Positions 56,029 to 64,000 of a stretch of DNA of 64,000 nt are shown here, piece by piece (within the stretch, counting starts at the first letter, position 1; each line of letters starts with the position of its first letter). A program made the position numbers and the translations under genes. The stretch spans positions 1-64,000 of the forward strand of contig NZ_JBGRUO010000012.1 in NCBI RefSeq assembly GCF_041537905.1. Direction: 5' to 3'. Below the pieces are notes generated by a model. That model saw only the letters and a list, made by a program, of their open reading frames with translations, was not told where the DNA came from and ran no database searches. This DNA comes from Ruegeria_C sp041537905. Its GTDB lineage: Bacteria > Pseudomonadota > Alphaproteobacteria > Rhodobacterales > Rhodobacteraceae.

Positions 56029-56054
56029 TATTCGTAACGTAGGCGTAGGCAGGT

Positions 56055-56091
56055 GATCCCGCATTTGACAGATGCGGGATCGTGGCTTTTT
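56055..56091 (+). terminator. Hairpin with T run on the plus strand downstream of the XRE-ilvH gap
   Basis: A perfect 10-bp stem GATCCCGCAT/ATGCGGGATC (56055-56064 and 56072-56081) with a 7-base loop, followed on the plus strand by GTGGCTTTTTG. It would terminate a plus-strand transcript, yet no plus-strand gene is recognised upstream of it. On the minus strand there is no T run, so it is not an obvious ilvH terminator. Confidence 0.5.
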
Positions 56092-56104
56092 GAACCCGGT
56101 CCGA

Positions 56105-56665
56105 TCAATCGCCGCGCATCAGGGCGGCAACGCCGGTGCGGGCGACCTCGGACAGGCCCAGCGGGCGCATCAGGTCGGCGAAGGCGTCTATCTTGTCCGG
56201 CGCGCCGGTGATCTCGAACACGAAGGAGTTCAGCGTGCTGTCGACCACATTGGCACGAAAGATATCGGCCAGCCGCAGCGCTTCGACCCGCTTTTCACCG
56301 CTGGCCACAACCTTGAGCATGGCCAGTTCGCGTTCAACCGAGGCGCCTTCGACGGTCAGGTCGTGCACATCATGCACCGACACGATCCGGCCCAGCTGCG
56401 CTTTGATCTGCTCGATCACCTGCGGTGTACCGGTGGTGACGATGGTGACGCGGCTGAGATGACCGGCATGGTCCACCTCGGCCACGGTCAGGCTCTCGAT
56501 ATTATAGCCGCGCCCCGAGAACAGCCCGATCACGCGGGCCAGCACACCGGGTTCATTTTCCACCAGAACGGCAATGGTATGGCGTTCCTGCACATCCGAG
56601 AAGTTCGGACGTAGGTTATAGGCCGAATGGCGCGTCGCGCCTTTTTTGATTTGTAGGGCAGACAT
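56105..56665 (-). CDS. ilvH: Acetolactate synthase, small (regulatory) subunit
   Basis: 186 residues. N-terminal ACT domain (about 28-100): HTIAVLVENEPGVLARVIGL and FSGRGYNIESLTVAEVDHAG, then the C-terminal subunit domain (LMRPLGLSEVARTGVAALMRGD). It activates the large subunit and confers valine feedback inhibition. It is separated from ilvI by the inserted lipoprotein gene. Confidence 0.96.
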   Translation of the reverse strand: MSALQIKKGATRHSAYNLRPNFSDVQERHTIAVLVENEPGVLARVIGLFSGRGYNIESLTVAEVDHAGHLSRVTIVTTGTPQVIEQIKAQLGRIVSVHDVHDLTVEGASVERELAMLKVVASGEKRVEALRLADIFRANVVDSTLNSFVFEITGAPDKIDAFADLMRPLGLSEVARTGVAALMRGD

Positions 56666-56679
56666 GGTTTCGCTCTGTG

Positions 56680-57335
56680 TTAGTTTTGTTTTCTGTAGAT
56701 GCCGACTATCCTGCAGTTGAAGTATCCGGCTTTTTCGAAGTTTGCATCAACGCGAGCTTTCACTTCGTTCTTTGCGCGCTCTTGCCTGAACTTGTCGACT
56801 TCCATTTTGCATCGTTGCAGGGAGATAGCTTTTGCTTCCGACAAATCGCTATAGCCCCAACTAACATTCCAATTGGCCGCCGGGGTGGCGGAAACAACAA
56901 TGTAGTCTTCCGGGCTGATTTCCCGTTTTGCTTCTACGATGGCTCTTTCCATACTTTGCAGCAATGCGCCCTTGGGTGCGGGGGTGATGGGTTCGAGAGC
57001 CGCGTACAAGACGCACTTGCGCCCAGTTGTTACGTCACATCCGGTTTTTGCCAGCTGCTTTGCCTCTTCGTGCGTGAGCATGCCCGAATGCCATCCCCAA
57101 CCAGCGCCATTTGGCCTGACATACATTGCCCCAAATGCGCCCGGCTCGACCCGGAATTCCTCAAAGGCTTCCTTGACCTCCGGAGTGAGTTGGATATCGG
57201 AATGGACCACCAATTTCGGATCTCCGATGAAGGAGATTTGCGAAACATCAGAAACCGAGATCGCACTGCCGGTAGACTGCGTGCAGGCCGCGGTCACGCA
57301 AAGCAACGCCGCAGACACAATTGCTTTTGTAACGG

Positions 57336-57339
<4 letters not shown>
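56680..57339 (-). CDS. Probable lipoprotein inserted between ilvI and ilvH
   Basis: 219 residues starting with TTG at 57339, in a TTGA overlap with the ilvI stop codon, with GGGAG about 11 bases upstream. An N-terminal hydrophobic stretch ends in a lipobox-like VTAAC (Cys19, with Thr at -3, not ideal). The mature part has Cys pairs (KTGCDVTTGRKC and LQRCKMEV/FNCRIVG) and a central AMYVRPNGAGWGWHSGMLTH. I do not recognise a family. Base composition appears lower in GC than the ilv genes. The stop-start overlap argues for translation as part of the operon. Confidence 0.75.
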
Positions 57340-59087
<1,748 letters not shown>

Positions 59088-59121
59088 CTGCTTTGCTCCA
59101 TTGGCGACATCCGTGTCAGCA

Positions 59122-59150
59122 TAAAAAAAGCCCCCGAAGGTTTCGGAGGC
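59122..59150 (-). terminator. ilv attenuator (transcription terminator in the leader)
   Basis: On the minus strand, GCCTCCGAA/TTCGGGGGC (59150-59142 and 59138-59130) forms a 9-bp stem with a 3-base loop, followed directly by seven T. It lies between the leader peptide and ilvI, the classic layout for ribosome-mediated attenuation. Confidence 0.9.
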
Positions 59151-59191
59151 GCATGGGGTCGATTATGGTCTACCGTTACCGGCCCATGCGC
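59149..59191 (-). promoter_or_regulatory. Candidate alternative pairing in the ilv leader
   Basis: Segments 59183-59191 (end of the leader peptide codons) and 59149-59157 can form a perfect 9-bp helix (CCCATGCGC/GCGCATGGG as read on the plus strand). It overlaps the 5' arm of the terminator by two bases. It is a plausible antiterminator or pause element, but the competition with the terminator needs folding analysis. Confidence 0.45.
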
Positions 59192-59223
59192 GTGTGTCCT
59201 ACGATGACTACTAGGGTCGTCAT
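59176..59223 (-). CDS. ilv leader peptide
   Basis: A 15-codon open frame reading MTTLVVIVGHTRMGR, with a strong ribosome binding site (AAAGGAG, 10 bases upstream). The block Leu-Val-Val-Ile-Val consists of the three amino acids whose synthesis the operon serves, as expected for an attenuation leader. Ribosome stalling at these codons when branched-chain aminoacyl-tRNA is scarce should prevent terminator formation. Confidence 0.9.
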   Translation of the reverse strand: MTTLVVIVGHTRMGR

Positions 59224-59252
59224 GATCCCGAGGCTCCTTTAACTGCGACCGG

Positions 59253-59281
59253 ACATTATGTGCGCTTCTGCGGGGCGTCAA
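59253..59281 (-). promoter_or_regulatory. Sigma-70-type promoter of the ilv operon
   Basis: On the minus strand, TTGACG (59281-59276) and TAATGT (59258-59253) are separated by exactly 17 bases. The -10 ends 30 bases before the leader peptide ATG, giving a short 5' leader. Confidence 0.75.
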
Positions 59282-59597
59282 CAGGCAATCAAATGAAAAA
59301 CATACGCTGCATCGTGGATTTTTGACATTTTGTTGCGTGGATTGCGCCGTCACGGACATTTCGCGCAATCCGGGCCGTTTGACGGTGTTGTGGAGATATG
59401 AGTTTCGCAGGCCGCCGCCAAGTCACTCTCCGAAACTCGTCAACGCGAGTCGAGTCGCGATGGGCCGGATCAACGGATACCCGATTGCAGGAACCGGAAG
59501 TCAACGCTGGCAAAACGCGTGGCCCTTGGGCTAGTCTTTTTACGATCGGGCTCTGATCGGGCTTCACCCATATAGGCGATACAAGGAAATGAAATCG
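59282..59597. other. Intergenic stretch, no gene recognised
   Basis: About 316 bases between the divergent ilv promoter and the exported hypothetical. It must hold the promoter of the latter, but no clear element is seen. Open frames on either strand lack ribosome binding sites and motifs. Confidence 0.4.
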
Positions 59598-60029
59598 ATG
59601 CGCTCCAAAACCATTCTGACATCAGCCGTCTGCGCCGCAGTTGCGTGTTCCACTCTGACCGCGAGCCCGGTTCAGGCCAAGGATCCCGGCGCGCTTATCG
59701 CAGGTGTTGCGCTTGGCGTTTTGGGGGCGTCGATCGCGCATCACCACCACAAGCACGGGGCACCGTATCAGAAGCACCCCGGCGTTTCCCCGGAAGAGAA
59801 TGCCATCGGTCTGTGCATGCACCGCACCAAAACCGCGATGTCCAATCAGGGCTATTACGCGGTGGATTTCGAACAGACCCTGTCTTACGAGACAAATGCG
59901 GACGGGATCGACCTGATCGATCTGGAGGTGGCCCGGTCCAAGGACAGCAACGATCAGCGCAGCACCATCAAGGCCCATTGCGCGATCCAGAACGACGCCG
60001 TGGTGAATTTCCGGTATTCGAGCTATTAA
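59598..60029 (+). CDS. Exported hypothetical protein with His-rich stretch
   Basis: 143 residues from the ATG at 59598. AAGGA lies about 11 bases upstream of this ATG and only 2 before the one at 59589, which would add 3 residues. Signal peptide (residues 1-27, TLTASPVQA). A hydrophobic/glycine stretch (ALIAGVALGVLGASIA) then AHHHHKHG follows. It could bind metal (inference). I do not recognise a family. Confidence 0.65.
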   Translation: MRSKTILTSAVCAAVACSTLTASPVQAKDPGALIAGVALGVLGASIAHHHHKHGAPYQKHPGVSPEENAIGLCMHRTKTAMSNQGYYAVDFEQTLSYETNADGIDLIDLEVARSKDSNDQRSTIKAHCAIQNDAVVNFRYSSY

Positions 60030-60409
60030 ACCAAATATTTTCAATAGGTTGTCGCCGGTTTGGATCCCGGCATCACATAAATTCATTGGGACCGGGACCG
60101 AGGTTCGGCTAGCGTCTTTGTGCGCCGTGCATTGGCGGGCCGTGGCGCGGCGACCCGACATCGGTATCGGGCAGTTTATGCCGACCAATGCACAGAACGT
60201 TGATGTTGCGTGAGCGGTCAGCCAAATCGCCGTGCCAGGGGGCGGCCCGGCGATGCACGGCGGCCTTCGGCCTTGATTCCGCGCATTCCCGTCTACGGAT
60301 TGAACAATAAGTCCCGGTTCTAGTCGATTGAGTTGCCTTGAAATAGGGAGAAACCCTGGTCAGCGGCATGAGAGGTAAAGCGAACACTGCCTCCGGCGCA
60401 AAGATGGCC
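60030..60409. repeat. Intergenic region with alternative inverted repeats
   Basis: About 380 bases with no recognised gene. GTGCATTGG at 60127-60135 is perfectly complementary to CCAATGCAC at 60185-60193. An overlapping segment, GCCGTGCAT (60124-60132), is also complementary to ATGCACGGC at 60253-60261. The same arm can therefore pair with either partner. A 111-codon minus-strand frame crosses it but has no start signals or motifs. Confidence 0.45.
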
Positions 60410-61057
60410 TCAAAACCTCCCGCCCGTCCCCTGCAAAACCCCATGTTCCAGCGCGTAGCGGGTCAGGCCTGCAGTCGATGAAATCCCCAGCTTGCGCTTG
60501 ATGTTCTTGCGGTGGGTTTCGACCGTGCGGACCGAGATATCGAGCGCGATGGCGACTTCCTTGTTGGACTTGCCCTGCGCCAATTGCAGCAGGATCGTCT
60601 GTTCGCGCCCCGTGAGTGCCTCGCGGGTCTCACCATCCTTGGGCTCCAGCGAGCCGCTGGCGCCGGTGCAGAGATAGCGCTCGCCGCGCATCACCGCGTC
60701 GATGGCCTGCTTGATCTCGTCCGTGGGCACGTCTTTCAGCACATACCCCATTGCGCCGTGGCTGAGCGCCGAGGAGATGTATTCGGAACTGTCATGCATC
60801 GACAGGATCAGGATGCGCATGCCGGGTGCGCGCTCCAGCAGGATCTCGGTGGCGCTCAGCCCGCCGACGCCGGGCATGTTCAGATCCATCAGGATCACAT
60901 CCGGTTGCAGCGCCAGCGCCTGATCCACCGCTTCCTGACCGTTGTTCAACGTGCCGACCACGGCGATATCGTCATAGCTTTCCAGAATGGACTGGATGCC
61001 TTCGGCAACCATCGGGTGATCGTCAACGATCAGGACGCGGATGGGCGTATCGCTCAT
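60410..61057 (-). CDS. NarL/FixJ-type response regulator
   Basis: 215 residues. Receiver domain (1-120): acidic pocket VDDHP (D12/D13), phospho-acceptor D58 in VILMDLNMPGVGG and the switch Lys in GYVLKDVP. LuxR-type HTH at the C-terminus (about 145-205): LTGREQTILLQLAQGKSNKE and VRTVETHRKNIKRKL. The ATG overlaps the stop of the kinase gene (ATGA), so the pair are partners. It probably regulates the divergent TRAP genes. Confidence 0.94.
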   Translation of the reverse strand: MSDTPIRVLIVDDHPMVAEGIQSILESYDDIAVVGTLNNGQEAVDQALALQPDVILMDLNMPGVGGLSATEILLERAPGMRILILSMHDSSEYISSALSHGAMGYVLKDVPTDEIKQAIDAVMRGERYLCTGASGSLEPKDGETREALTGREQTILLQLAQGKSNKEVAIALDISVRTVETHRKNIKRKLGISSTAGLTRYALEHGVLQGTGGRF

Positions 61058-62490
61058 GTATTTACACTTCTTCGCTTCGGTGCGCCTTCTTCTTCGGGCG
61101 GCAGCAGGTGGCTCAGCGGCAGATCGATCTCGATCACGGTGCCGCTGCCTGGGCCGCGTGATGACAGGATGCGCAAGGTGCCGTCAAGCTGTTCGATCCG
61201 TTCCTGCATGTTGCGCAGGCCCAGCCCGGCACCCGGGCTGGCGGTATCGGCGGGCAGGCCCTTGCCGTTATCCGTGATCCGCATGGTGGCCCCTTTCTTG
61301 TGGCCGCGCAGATCGATGCTGACCTTGGTGGCATCCGCGTGACGCTCGATATTGGTCAGCGCCTCCTGCGCAATCCGGTAGAGCGCAATCTTGCTGTCCT
61401 GATCCAGCCGGTTGCGGAAGACCACGGTTGAAAACCCGGTCTCGATCCCGGTGCGTTCGCTGAAATCATCCGTCAGCGCCTTGAGCGCCGGGCCAAGGCC
61501 CAGATCATCCAGCACGCCGGGGCGCAGGTCGCGGCTGATCCGGCGCACTTCGGTGATCGCAGTGCCCAGATTGTCGAGGCCCTTTTCCAGCGGGGTCGCC
61601 GCGCCGTCGCTATCGCCGCGCATCAGCCGCCGCCTTGCATTGTCCAGCGCATAGCGCACGCCGACAAGAATCTGGCTGATCCCGTCGTGCAACTCGCGCG
61701 CCACGCGACCGCGCTCTTCCTCCTGCGCGTCAAAGACCCGCTGGGTCAGCTCCTTGAGCTTGGCATCCGCCAGCCTGCGCTCGCGGATGTTGATGACCAT
61801 GCCGCTGAGGAACACCACAAGCAGCGCGATCAGGGCGATGCCGCCAATATAGTAGAAGGTCCATCGGGCACGGTTCTCGACCTGGGCGCGGGCGGCGGCG
61901 ACCGAGGCCAGAACATCGTCGATGAACACGCCGGTGCCCACGGCCCAGCGCCAGCTGGGAAACGAGGTGACATAGGTGATCATGCGCGCCTCCTCGCCGG
62001 TCGAGGGTTTGGGCCACAGATAGGTGTGATAACCCGCGCCCTGCCGGGCGATGCGGATCAACTCGTCCACCACGGGCGTGTCTTCGCTGTCGGACAGGCC
62101 GATCCAGTTGCGGTTGATCATGTCGGTCTGGCGCGGGCTGACCAGGTTGTTGCCGTCATAGTCATAGACAAAGAAGAACCCCTCATCGCCATAGATCATG
62201 GCCGACAGGATTTGCGCGACCTGATCCTTGGCGACCTGATCGTCGGGCGCGGCCGAGCCGTAGATGAAGTAGAACCCGTTGCGCGCCTGGGTGACGTAGT
62301 TGCGCAGTTCGGCCTTCTTGGCCTCGATCAGCTGATGTTCCAGCTGCGCGATTTCGCGTTCGGCCAGCCTGCGCGACTGATAGGACACCAGAAGCGCGAT
62401 CGCCGCCACTGCCGCGATCAGCGGCAGCGTTGCCAGCAGAGACAGTTTCTGGGCATAGTTGGGACGAAAGAGCGCGCGCAGCCATTGCAT
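61054..62490 (-). CDS. Cache-domain sensor histidine kinase (HisKA_3 type)
   Basis: 478 residues from the ATG at 62490 (a TTG at 62508 would add 6). TM1 (about 15-38), a periplasmic single Cache-type domain (about 40-195: GFFFVYDYDGNNLVSPRQ, WAVGTGVFIDDV), TM2 (about 208-230), then a HisKA_3 dimerisation domain with the phospho-His in RVARELHDGISQILVGVRYA and a HATPase with ITDNGKGLP and GLGLRNMQERI. Cache sensors of this type commonly bind small organic acids. Divergent from dctP, suggesting it senses the transported substrate. Confidence 0.93.
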   Translation of the reverse strand: MQWLRALFRPNYAQKLSLLATLPLIAAVAAIALLVSYQSRRLAEREIAQLEHQLIEAKKAELRNYVTQARNGFYFIYGSAAPDDQVAKDQVAQILSAMIYGDEGFFFVYDYDGNNLVSPRQTDMINRNWIGLSDSEDTPVVDELIRIARQGAGYHTYLWPKPSTGEEARMITYVTSFPSWRWAVGTGVFIDDVLASVAAARAQVENRARWTFYYIGGIALIALLVVFLSGMVINIRERRLADAKLKELTQRVFDAQEEERGRVARELHDGISQILVGVRYALDNARRRLMRGDSDGAATPLEKGLDNLGTAITEVRRISRDLRPGVLDDLGLGPALKALTDDFSERTGIETGFSTVVFRNRLDQDSKIALYRIAQEALTNIERHADATKVSIDLRGHKKGATMRITDNGKGLPADTASPGAGLGLRNMQERIEQLDGTLRILSSRGPGSGTVIEIDLPLSHLLPPEEEGAPKRRSVNT

Positions 62491-62690
62491 GACCGAATCG
62501 ATAGGCAAGAATCAGCCCGGATGCAAAGGCCATGATTCGCGCATCACCCGGATGCCGACGGGCCTCTGGCATCGCAAGCCCCTGATTGCCTGCCATCACC
62601 GCGGGATTTTTGGCGGCAATACCGGCTATCTACGCAGTCATGGGTATTTCCTTGCCTCACGTCTTGGTTACTGTGGCGCCACTGAAACAT

Positions 62691-62708
62691 TCTGCCCGCG
62701 CGGGCAGA
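62691..62708. promoter_or_regulatory. 18-bp perfect palindrome upstream of dctP
   Basis: TCTGCCCGCGCGGGCAGA is a perfect 18-bp palindrome 28 bases before the dctP start codon. It is a candidate operator, for example for the adjacent NarL-type regulator. It has no T run, so it is not a terminator. Confidence 0.55.
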
Positions 62709-62736
62709 CAAAAACTCGTTTGGGAGGAATAACGTA

Positions 62737-63822
62737 ATGGATCGCCGTTCATTTCTGAAGGCATCGACCGCTGGTGGCGCTGCTGCCGCTGCCACGTCGC
62801 TGGCCGCACCAGCCTATGCACAGGGCAAGCGCACACTGACCATGGTCACTTCGTGGCCGCGTGGCTTTGCCGTGCTGGACGATGCTGCCAGCTATATGGA
62901 AAAGACCGTATCCGAGCTGTCGGATGGCCAGTTGACCATTGAAAAGAAAGCACCGGGCGAACTGGTGGGCGCGTTGGAAGTGTTTGACGCGGTGTCTTCG
63001 GGTCAGGCCGACATGTACCACTCGGCGGATTACTATTTCGTCGGTCAGCATCCGGGCTATGCCTATTTCACCTCGGTTCCCTTCGGCGGTACCGCGCAGG
63101 AGGTCACCAACTGGTACCTGCATGGCGGCGGTCAGGAGCTGCATGACGAACTGGGGTCGATCTTTAACCTCAAGGGCCTGATCGCGGGCAACTCGGGGTC
63201 GCAATCGGGTGGCTGGTTCCGCAAGGAGATCAACAGCGTCGACGATTTTAAGGGTCTGAAATTCCGGATGCCGGGCCTGGGTGGCCAGGTGCTGACCAAG
63301 CTGGGCGCATCGGTGCAGAACATCCCCGGCGGCGAGCTGTATCAGGCGCTGTCCTCGGGTGCGCTGGATGGTCTGGAATGGGTTGGCCCGCTGGCCGATG
63401 AACGCGCCGGTTTCCAAGAGGTTGCCAAGGTCTATTACACCGCCGGTTTCCATGAGCCGGGCTCGGCGCTTGCCGCGTCGGTCAATCTGGATGTCTGGAA
63501 CGACCTGACCGATCAGCAGCGTTCGATCCTGACACAATCGTCTTATGCCACGACCTACTGGCAGCTGGCGCAGACGCTGGCCGGTAACGGTGCGGCGCTG
63601 TCGCGCCTGCAGGCGCAGGGCGTCAAAACGCTGCAATTCCCCGATGATGTCTGGGACGGCTTCGGTTCGGCCTCCAAAGAGGTGCTGGACGAGTACATGG
63701 ATGACGAGTTGTTCGCGAAAATCCGGTCCAGCTATGAAACCTCGATGGCTGAATCCTCGGGCTGGCTCAGCAAGTCCGACGCCTTTTATGTCGAACAGCG
63801 CGTGCGCGTTCTGGGCGGCTGA
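62737..63822 (+). CDS. dctP: TRAP transporter solute-binding protein (DctP/TakP-like)
   Basis: 361 residues with SD GGGAGGA. Tat-type signal (MDRRSFLKASTAGGAAAAAT, twin Arg). The sequence is close to the TakP-like group: GWFRKEINSVDDFKGLKFRM, QNIPGGELYQALSSGALDG and WVGPLADERAGF. TakP in Rhodobacter sphaeroides binds 2-oxo acids, so a monocarboxylate or oxo-acid is the best guess for the substrate. A strong terminator follows, but the next TRAP gene begins shortly after. Confidence 0.93.
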   Translation: MDRRSFLKASTAGGAAAAATSLAAPAYAQGKRTLTMVTSWPRGFAVLDDAASYMEKTVSELSDGQLTIEKKAPGELVGALEVFDAVSSGQADMYHSADYYFVGQHPGYAYFTSVPFGGTAQEVTNWYLHGGGQELHDELGSIFNLKGLIAGNSGSQSGGWFRKEINSVDDFKGLKFRMPGLGGQVLTKLGASVQNIPGGELYQALSSGALDGLEWVGPLADERAGFQEVAKVYYTAGFHEPGSALAASVNLDVWNDLTDQQRSILTQSSYATTYWQLAQTLAGNGAALSRLQAQGVKTLQFPDDVWDGFGSASKEVLDEYMDDELFAKIRSSYETSMAESSGWLSKSDAFYVEQRVRVLGG

Positions 63823-63838
63823 GTCGCAGCCACATTCG

Positions 63839-63871
63839 GGAAAAGCCCCGCAGGACGGGGCTTTTCCTTTT
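63839..63871 (+). terminator. Rho-independent terminator after dctP
   Basis: A perfect 12-bp stem GGAAAAGCCCCG/CGGGGCTTTTCC (63839-63850 and 63856-63867) with a 5-base loop, then TTTT. In TRAP operons a partial terminator after dctP often raises the receptor level relative to the membrane subunits. Confidence 0.9.
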
Positions 63872-63927
63872 GATCCAACGACGTTGCCGGGGCAAGCTAT
63901 CCGGCAACGGACGTATCGGGGGACAAC

Positions 63928-64000
63928 ATGCAGGACGTCAAATCCGCAAGTCTCGGGTCGGCATTTTCCGCAATCGGAAACGGTGTGCTCTGGGTGCTGC
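63928..64000 (+). CDS. Partial gene at the window edge, probable TRAP small permease subunit
   Basis: Starts with ATG at 63928 (GGGGGACAAC upstream) and runs off the window after 24 codons (MQDVKSASLGSAFSAIGNGV then LWVL). The beginning is compatible with a membrane protein. Its place directly after dctP makes a DctQ-type small subunit likely, but too little sequence is present to confirm it. Confidence 0.5.
   Translation, partial: MQDVKSASLGSAFSAIGNGVLWVL

Noticed and set aside
55818..56042. 74-codon plus-strand frame in the XRE-ilvH gap
   Set aside because: Begins inside the regulator gene without a ribosome binding site and spans the inverted repeats; no family features.
60109..60444. 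111-codon minus-strand frame beyond the response regulator
   Set aside because: Overlaps the end of the regulator in another frame, has no ribosome binding site, and the translation shows no motif.

Overview
The window looks like chromosomal DNA of a marine Rhodobacteraceae (Roseobacter-group) alphaproteobacterium. Pointers are high GC with compact overlapping genes, a single-step 5-aminolevulinate synthase (hemA) with an FnrL-type box upstream, an alphaproteobacterial LexA box (GTTC-N7-GTTC) in front of uvrA, a TakP-like TRAP solute receptor, two RTX-type secreted proteins and valine-degradation genes. The genus cannot be fixed from sequence alone.

Layout. 1-2.5 kb: decayed mobile DNA (an IS630-type transposase fragment, then an IS91-type transposase plus a tyrosine recombinase, all frameshifted). 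2.8-6.1 kb: a class III nucleotide cyclase fused to a C-type-lectin-like domain, a LysR regulator and a divergent SDR protein. 6.1-9.0 kb: bactofilin overlapping an M23 endopeptidase, and a DUF455 ferritin-like protein. 9.2-12.3 kb: a large RCC1/RTX protein. 12.6-19 kb: bcp, an AsmA-like protein, queA and a YcaD-like MFS transporter. 19.2-23.7 kb: DUF924, a small membrane coiled-coil protein, lpdA, and an overlapping methyltransferase/MFS pair. 23.7-27.5 kb: SOS-controlled uvrA and a spermidine-synthase-fold protein. 27.5-31 kb: a valine/isobutyrate catabolic operon (acyl-CoA dehydrogenase, unknown membrane protein, 3-hydroxyisobutyryl-CoA hydrolase, mmsB). 31-35.1 kb: an exported hypothetical, a YbdK-type ligase, an orphan NHLP-leader RiPP precursor, pirin and two identical tRNA-Asp genes. 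35.2-38.4 kb: a duplicated DUF922 protein, an enoyl-CoA hydratase homologue and an M20 dipeptidase. 38.4-47 kb: hemA, a RodZ-like protein, ispG, a DsbA-like and an M48 protein, an aminotransferase and a cell-wall amidase. 47.2-51.8 kb: PBP1A, an APH-type kinase and prfB. 51.9-55.8 kb: a second RTX protein, a DUF2189 membrane protein and an XRE regulator. 56.1-59.3 kb: the ilv operon (promoter, leader peptide, attenuator, large subunit, inserted lipoprotein gene, small subunit). 60.4-64 kb: a cache-domain kinase/NarL-type regulator pair divergent from a TRAP dctP, with the next TRAP gene starting at the window edge.

How the genes connect. Several groups read as working units: bactofilin with M23 peptidase, and PBP1A with AmiC-type amidase and RodZ-like protein (cell envelope); isobutyryl-CoA dehydrogenase, hydrolase and mmsB (valine breakdown) against the ilv genes (valine synthesis); and a two-component system next to the transporter it probably controls. 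The most unusual items are the orphan NHLP-type peptide precursor (33.3 kb), the cyclase-lectin fusion (2.8 kb), the duplicated DUF922 protein with one dead active site (35.2 kb), and the unknown membrane or lipoprotein genes locked by overlapping codons inside two branched-chain amino-acid operons.
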